Source: Chitinispirillaceae bacterium (GTDB lineage: Bacteria > Fibrobacterota > Chitinivibrionia > Chitinivibrionales > Chitinispirillaceae). Taken from it: 26,664 nucleotides of DNA. The notes beneath the pieces are model-generated. The model was not told the origin of the DNA and did not search any database. It saw nothing but the letters and a program-made list of their open reading frames with translations. Made by a program: the position numbers and the translations under genes. The stretch is taken from contig JAFGOU010000011.1 of NCBI GenBank assembly GCA_016926315.1, positions 1-26,664 on the forward strand, written 5' to 3'. This document shows, piece by piece, positions 22,787 to 26,664 of the stretch; within the stretch, counting starts at the first letter, position 1, and each line of letters opens with the position of its first letter.

Positions 22787-24568
22787 CTACCCGATCGTTT
22801 TTATACCGAGTTCCTGAAGTTGCCGTTCATCAACCATGTCGGGAGAGCCGTCCATGGGCGAAATACCCGCGGACGTTTTGGGAAACGGGATGGTATCGCG
22901 AATACTGTCGAGTCCGAGCATGAGCATGACAAGCCGGTCGAGTCCGAACGCAATACCGCCGTGCGGCGGTGCTCCATAGGAAAGGGCTTTAAGGAGAAAA
23001 CCGAATTTGTTCTGCGCGTCCTCGTCGCTGATCCCGAGCAGTTTGAACACCTGCCGCTGCATGTCACCGTCGTGGATCCTGATGCTTCCGCCGCCCAGCT
23101 CAAATCCGTTGAGCACCAGATCGTATGCCCGGGCGCGCGCCCTGAAATAATCGTCGCCCGCAAGCAGGGGAAGATCGCTTTCAAGCGGCGAGGTGAAGGG
23201 ATGGTGCACGGACACGTACCGTCCTTCCTCATCGCTGAATTCGAACAGCGGGAAATCGGTGATCCATGCGAAGCGGAATTCGTCGGCGGGAATGAAGTTC
23301 CGGATGCGGGCGAGCTCAAGACGAAGCTGTCCCAGAGCCGTAAAACAGACCTTTTCCGCTCCTGCGATCATGAACACCATATCGCCCGGAGCAGCACCGC
23401 ACTTATCCCGCAGCGCAACGAGCTCCCCGTCGGAAAAAAACTTTTTCGACGCTCCGTCGAATCCGGCATCGGTCAGGCGCAGCCACACCAATCCTTTCGC
23501 GCCGTGTTTTGCCGCCAATGCGGTAAGCTCGTCGATCGTTTTACGCGAAAAACCGGCGCATCCCCTGCCGGTGATCGCGGCGATGGCGCCTTTATTTTCG
23601 ATCGCGTCCCGGAAAACCCTGAAGCCGCTCGCACCGAACAGCGCCGTGACATCGACAATCGGGAGGTCAAAGCGCAGGTCGGGCTTGTCAGCGCCGTAGG
23701 TATGGAAGGCGTCCGCCCACGTCATGCGACGAAACGGCGTTTCGACGATACGGCCAAGACATTTCATGAAAACCGCCGCGATCATTCCCTCGAACACACG
23801 GAATATATCGCTCTCGTCAACGAAGGACATCTCGGCATCGATCTGGGTAAATTCAAGCTGACGGTCGGCGCGCAGATCTTCGTCGCGAAAACAGCGCGCG
23901 ATCTGGAAGTAGCGGTCGAAACCGGCGACCATGAGTATCTGTTTGAAGGTCTGGGGCGACTGCGGCAGCGCGTAGAATTTTCCCCGGTTGATGCGTGACG
24001 GCACCAGGAAGTCACGCGCCCCTTCCGGAGTGCTCTTCATGAGAATCGGCGTTTCGATCTCGGTAAATCCCGCGTCCCAGAGATATCGACGCGCTTCCGC
24101 GGCGACCTGATGGCGGAAAATGATGTTTCGCTGCAGGAGCGGACGGCGAAGGTCGAGATACCGGTATTTGAACCTGAGCTCTTCCGATTCGGACGCATCT
24201 GGGTCATTGATATGGAGCGGCGGGGTCGCCGCTTCATTGAACAGGTGGAAATCGGAGGCAACGACTTCGATTTCGCCGGTCACCATTTTGGGGTTGGCCA
24301 TCGTTCCCGGCCGTTTTTGGACCACCCCACGGACCGCGATCACATACTCATGCCGAAGCGCGGAAGCCCGCTCCGCCAGAGCGCCGTCGTTTTCCGGACT
24401 AAACACGACCTGGGTGACGCCGCCCCGGTCGCGGAGATCGATGAAGATGATGCCGCCGTGGTTGCGCCAGTTGTGCACCCAGCCGTTCAGCGTCACTGCC
24501 GTCTTTTCATCCCTTGCGGTCAATTCTCCGCACGTGTGGCTCCTTCGCCACTGTTCCATGATGCTCAT
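22787..24568 (-). CDS. aspS: Aspartyl-tRNA synthetase
   Basis: 593 aa, normal for the bacterial type. Start chosen at the first ATG, with AAAGGA 8 nt upstream. OB-fold anticodon domain 1-110 (LNGWVHNWRNHGGIIFIDLRDRGG). Class II core: motif 1 FTEIETPILMKSTPEGARDFLVP, flipping/aspartate region ALPQSPQTFKQILM, motif 2 FQIARCFRDEDLRADRQLEFTQID, motif 3 GGIAFGLDRLVMLMLG. The inserted GAD domain lies ~295-420. It charges tRNA with aspartate in the cytoplasm. H37 in WRNHGG is the residue associated with non-discriminating enzymes that also charge tRNA-Asn, where discriminating ones such as that of E. coli carry Leu (RDLGS); this is a hint only. It lies 29 bp downstream of the HAD gene in the same orientation. 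Confidence 0.96.
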   Translation of the reverse strand: MSIMEQWRRSHTCGELTARDEKTAVTLNGWVHNWRNHGGIIFIDLRDRGGVTQVVFSPENDGALAERASALRHEYVIAVRGVVQKRPGTMANPKMVTGEIEVVASDFHLFNEAATPPLHINDPDASESEELRFKYRYLDLRRPLLQRNIIFRHQVAAEARRYLWDAGFTEIETPILMKSTPEGARDFLVPSRINRGKFYALPQSPQTFKQILMVAGFDRYFQIARCFRDEDLRADRQLEFTQIDAEMSFVDESDIFRVFEGMIAAVFMKCLGRIVETPFRRMTWADAFHTYGADKPDLRFDLPIVDVTALFGASGFRVFRDAIENKGAIAAITGRGCAGFSRKTIDELTALAAKHGAKGLVWLRLTDAGFDGASKKFFSDGELVALRDKCGAAPGDMVFMIAGAEKVCFTALGQLRLELARIRNFIPADEFRFAWITDFPLFEFSDEEGRYVSVHHPFTSPLESDLPLLAGDDYFRARARAYDLVLNGFELGGGSIRIHDGDMQRQVFKLLGISDEDAQNKFGFLLKALSYGAPPHGGIAFGLDRLVMLMLGLDSIRDTIPFPKTSAGISPMDGSPDMVDERQLQELGIKTIG

Positions 24569-24597
24569 GTTTCGTTCCTTTTACATTAAGAAAGTTA

Positions 24598-25290
24598 TCA
24601 GGCGGCTTTCCCGTCGGCCACGGCCTCAGAGAACGTCGATCCCCTCCCCGCCATCTGCTCGACAAGCGTTACGGCATCGAGAAATGACGGCACCACCGCG
24701 ACCGCGCCGCTGAAATTCTGGTCTTTTGTCAACTCCCGCGGCACCACCACACATTCAAGGCCCGCGGCTGCAGCGGAGCGCAATCCCCGGGCGCTGTCTT
24801 CTATCGCAATCCCCTGACGCGCTTCGACGCCGGTGCGCTCCATAGCCAGCCGATACGGTTCCGGATCGGGCTTGTGGTGCGTAACGTCTTCCTCGCACAG
24901 TACCGCTGAAAACAATGACACAAAACCGGTACGTTCGTGGATGATGTCGAAAAACGCCCGTGGGGAACTGGTCACCACGCACAATTCGAAATTCGTGCTC
25001 AACCGAAACAGTCCCTCCCGGATTCCAGGGAGGGCGATCTCCCGGGTGCGCAGAAGGGTTTCGTACCGGTTGTCCCGCTCGACCCGCACCGCGGCAAGCG
25101 TAGCATCGGACCAGTTGAGACGCGAGGCAACTTCGCGCAGTCCGGCGCCTGAAGAAAGAAACAGCCGCTGATACTCCGCACGCACCAGTTCATACCCGTA
25201 TCGTCTGCATGTATCCTGGTTGGCTTCGCAATAGCAGCGCTCCGTATCAACGAGAACGCCGTCATTGTCTAAAAACACCGTGGTAATCAT
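24598..25290 (-). CDS. HAD-superfamily hydrolase (subfamily IA, beta-phosphoglucomutase-like)
   Basis: 230 aa. Motif I VFLDNDGVLVDTE with nucleophile D8 and acid D10, an alpha-helical cap ~18-80, motif II VVTSSPRA, motif III Lys in HHKPDPEPY, and motif IV IAIEDSARGLRSAAAAG. These mark the phosphatase/phosphomutase branch that includes beta-phosphoglucomutase and phosphoglycolate phosphatase; the sugar-phosphate or other substrate cannot be told. Motif I DNDGV has Asn where Leu or Met is more common. The ribosome site before the ATG at 25290 is weak, but motif I at residue 6 leaves no later start. It probably heads a two-gene unit with aspS. Divergent from the kinase gene across 187 bp. Confidence 0.88.
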   Translation of the reverse strand: MITTVFLDNDGVLVDTERCYCEANQDTCRRYGYELVRAEYQRLFLSSGAGLREVASRLNWSDATLAAVRVERDNRYETLLRTREIALPGIREGLFRLSTNFELCVVTSSPRAFFDIIHERTGFVSLFSAVLCEEDVTHHKPDPEPYRLAMERTGVEARQGIAIEDSARGLRSAAAAGLECVVVPRELTKDQNFSGAVAVVPSFLDAVTLVEQMAGRGSTFSEAVADGKAA

Positions 25291-25393
25291 TGTCAGCGTT
25301 GTAAAATAGTTTTCGCCTCCGCCGCTCCCACGCGGTTTCCCCTAATGATACATAAACCGTTATCCCGTCGAAGAATAAACCCCGAACGCGCGG

Positions 25394-25422
25394 TTGCCGC
25401 CGACAGCACGTTATGATATAAT
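25394..25422 (+). promoter_or_regulatory. Sigma-70-type promoter of the Ser/Thr kinase gene
   Basis: TTGCCG (25394-25399), a 17-bp spacer and a perfect TATAAT (25417-25422) in ATGATATAATAA. The predicted start of transcription near 25429 leaves a leader of ~49 nt before the ATG at 25478. Confidence 0.65.
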
Positions 25423-25477
25423 AAAAACGGGCTGTTTCCGGGTCAGCCGCTTAACCTGTTCCGCAGCGGGATGTGTC

Positions 25478-26664
25478 ATGTACGACGATACACTTCCTCT
25501 GGCTTCCAAAACTGACCGCGCCAACGGCGTGGTTCTGCCCGACGGCACGCAGTCGCTGCCGCTCGGGTCGGGTTCCATTGCCGGGCTCCTTGGCGTGGGC
25601 GGCATGTCCAACGTGTACAAGATCTGGAATCCCCAGCTCGAACAGTATCGGGCAGTCAAGCTGATGAAACCCGACCTTTCCGCGGAATCGCGCCAGCGCT
25701 TTCAGACCGAAATAAAAATCACCGCCGCGCTCTCGCACCCGAACATCATCGAGATCCACTCGGTCGGCGAATGGAACACGCTCTCGTACATTGAAATGGA
25801 GTATATCGACGGTTCCACCCTTGCCGATTGCATCTCCAAAAAAGGCGCGTTGCCCATGCAGGTCTGCACGGCGCTCGGCATTCTGATGGCCCGCGCGCTC
25901 GAATACGCACATGACAAAGAGTATACCCTTTACGGCAAGACCTACCGGGGCCTTATCCATCGTGATCTCAAAACCAGCAACATCATGATCGCCGCCGACG
26001 GAAGGGTCAAGCTCATGGATTTCGGCATCGCCCGGCCGGTTGAAACGTCGCTCATGACCCTTGACGGGGCGGTCATGGGTACCATGCAGTACCTTGCGCC
26101 CGAACAGATCGACGGTAAAAACGTGGGCGTTGGGGCCGACATCTACGCACTGGGTTCCATCCTCTACGAAGCCTTCACCGGCCGCAAAGCATTTCCACAG
26201 AAGAACCTTTCCCAGCTCATGTCGGCAAAAACCGCCAATATCTTCGTGCCGCTGCGGTTTTTTACGATCAAAATCCCGCGCCGTCTGAAAAAACTGGTCG
26301 CCCGTTGCATGGTGCTCGATCCGTCAAAGCGCCCGTCTTCCGCCTCCGCCCTTCTTAAAGAACTCGAAACGATCCACTTCTCCCTCACGCCCGAAACGCC
26401 GGAGAATACGGTCGTCAGATTCATGCATTCTTCCGGCGAAAACAAGCGGACCATTTATGCCATCCGCCGCCGCCTGCCTGCCGTGACACTGGCCGGTGGT
26501 GTGCTTGCGGGTCTTGTCGCCGGCGGTATCATCGGCTATGCCTACCTGCGTTCGCCGCTGCCGGAAAAACCCCGGTCAGCCGATACAGCGGCTACGCCGC
26601 CAAAACCGGTTGAACCCCCGCCGCAACCAGCGGTACCTAAAATAATCCCGTCTCCAGCGCCAAC
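25478..26664 (+). CDS. Membrane-anchored Ser/Thr protein kinase, N-terminal part
   Basis: The gene runs off the right edge; 395 codons are visible. ATG at 25478; the upstream ribosome site is poor (GCGGGA). Kinase domain ~33-305 with the bacterial Pkn2/PknB-type motifs: glycine loop LLGVGGMSNVYKI, K61 in AVKLM, E78 in helix C, catalytic HRDLKTSN (D163), DFG (D181), MQYLAPEQ, and DIYALGSILYEAFTGR. A single membrane helix follows at ~334-357 (VTLAGGVLAGLVAGGIIGY), then a proline-rich stretch (~362-395) that probably links to an extracytoplasmic domain outside the window. All catalytic residues are present, so it should be active. Neither substrate nor sensor domain can be deduced; no phosphatase gene is adjacent. 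Confidence 0.93.
   Translation, partial: MYDDTLPLASKTDRANGVVLPDGTQSLPLGSGSIAGLLGVGGMSNVYKIWNPQLEQYRAVKLMKPDLSAESRQRFQTEIKITAALSHPNIIEIHSVGEWNTLSYIEMEYIDGSTLADCISKKGALPMQVCTALGILMARALEYAHDKEYTLYGKTYRGLIHRDLKTSNIMIAADGRVKLMDFGIARPVETSLMTLDGAVMGTMQYLAPEQIDGKNVGVGADIYALGSILYEAFTGRKAFPQKNLSQLMSAKTANIFVPLRFFTIKIPRRLKKLVARCMVLDPSKRPSSASALLKELETIHFSLTPETPENTVVRFMHSSGENKRTIYAIRRRLPAVTLAGGVLAGLVAGGIIGYAYLRSPLPEKPRSADTAATPPKPVEPPPQPAVPKIIPSPAP

Noticed and set aside
22820..23998. A 392-codon open frame on the plus strand
   Set aside because: It is fully antisense to aspS, whose class II synthetase motifs are all present; the plus-strand translation shows no recognisable family.

Overview
The window reads like chromosome from an anaerobic, plant-polysaccharide-degrading bacterium, most likely of the Fibrobacterota/Chitinivibrionia type. 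Three secreted glycoside hydrolases end in a C-terminal beta-sandwich resembling the type A sorting domain of type IX secretion (T9SS). A fourth secreted enzyme carries such a module nested inside a carboxypeptidase-regulatory-like domain, an arrangement I associate with Fibrobacterota. Ferredoxins and a flavodiiron protein point to an anaerobe. The phylum call is inference from architecture; no rRNA or tRNA is present to confirm it.

Layout. (1) 1-9558, minus strand: a carbohydrate-degradation island with a 5'-terminal part of a GH2 enzyme, a GH43 enzyme of the exo-beta-1,3-galactanase type, a CE1-like esterase, a GH30 enzyme of the endo-beta-1,6-galactanase type, a GH53 endo-beta-1,4-galactanase and a feruloyl-esterase-like hydrolase. 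It forms two transcription units (GH43-GH2 and esterase-GH53-GH30-esterase). Each is preceded by a copy of the same roughly 420-bp AT-rich leader (2912-3330 and 9524-9935). (2) 10130-11083, plus: a DUF523/DUF1722 protein. (3) 11113-14018, minus: aminopeptidase P, an outer-membrane-barrel-like protein and the remnant of a small acetyltransferase gene. (4) 14297-17096, plus: a redox operon (4Fe-4S protein, cupin, monocluster ferredoxin, flavodiiron protein) behind a CRP/FNR-type palindrome. (5) 17199-19013, plus: a PAS-GGDEF-EAL protein with a degenerate GGDEF motif and a lysine/arginine-rich N-terminus. (6) 19170-22762, plus: nadB overlapping a VWA-like membrane protein. (7) 22787-25290, minus: a HAD hydrolase and aspS. 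(8) 25478-end, plus: the 5' part of a membrane Ser/Thr kinase gene.

How it fits together. The enzymes of the island cover the beta-1,3, beta-1,6 and beta-1,4 linkages of type II and type I (arabino)galactans, with esterases that could remove acyl or feruloyl groups. The duplicated leaders, each holding the same 18-bp inverted repeat, suggest the two units are co-regulated. The redox operon looks like an oxygen/NO detoxification unit. The remaining genes are housekeeping or signalling.
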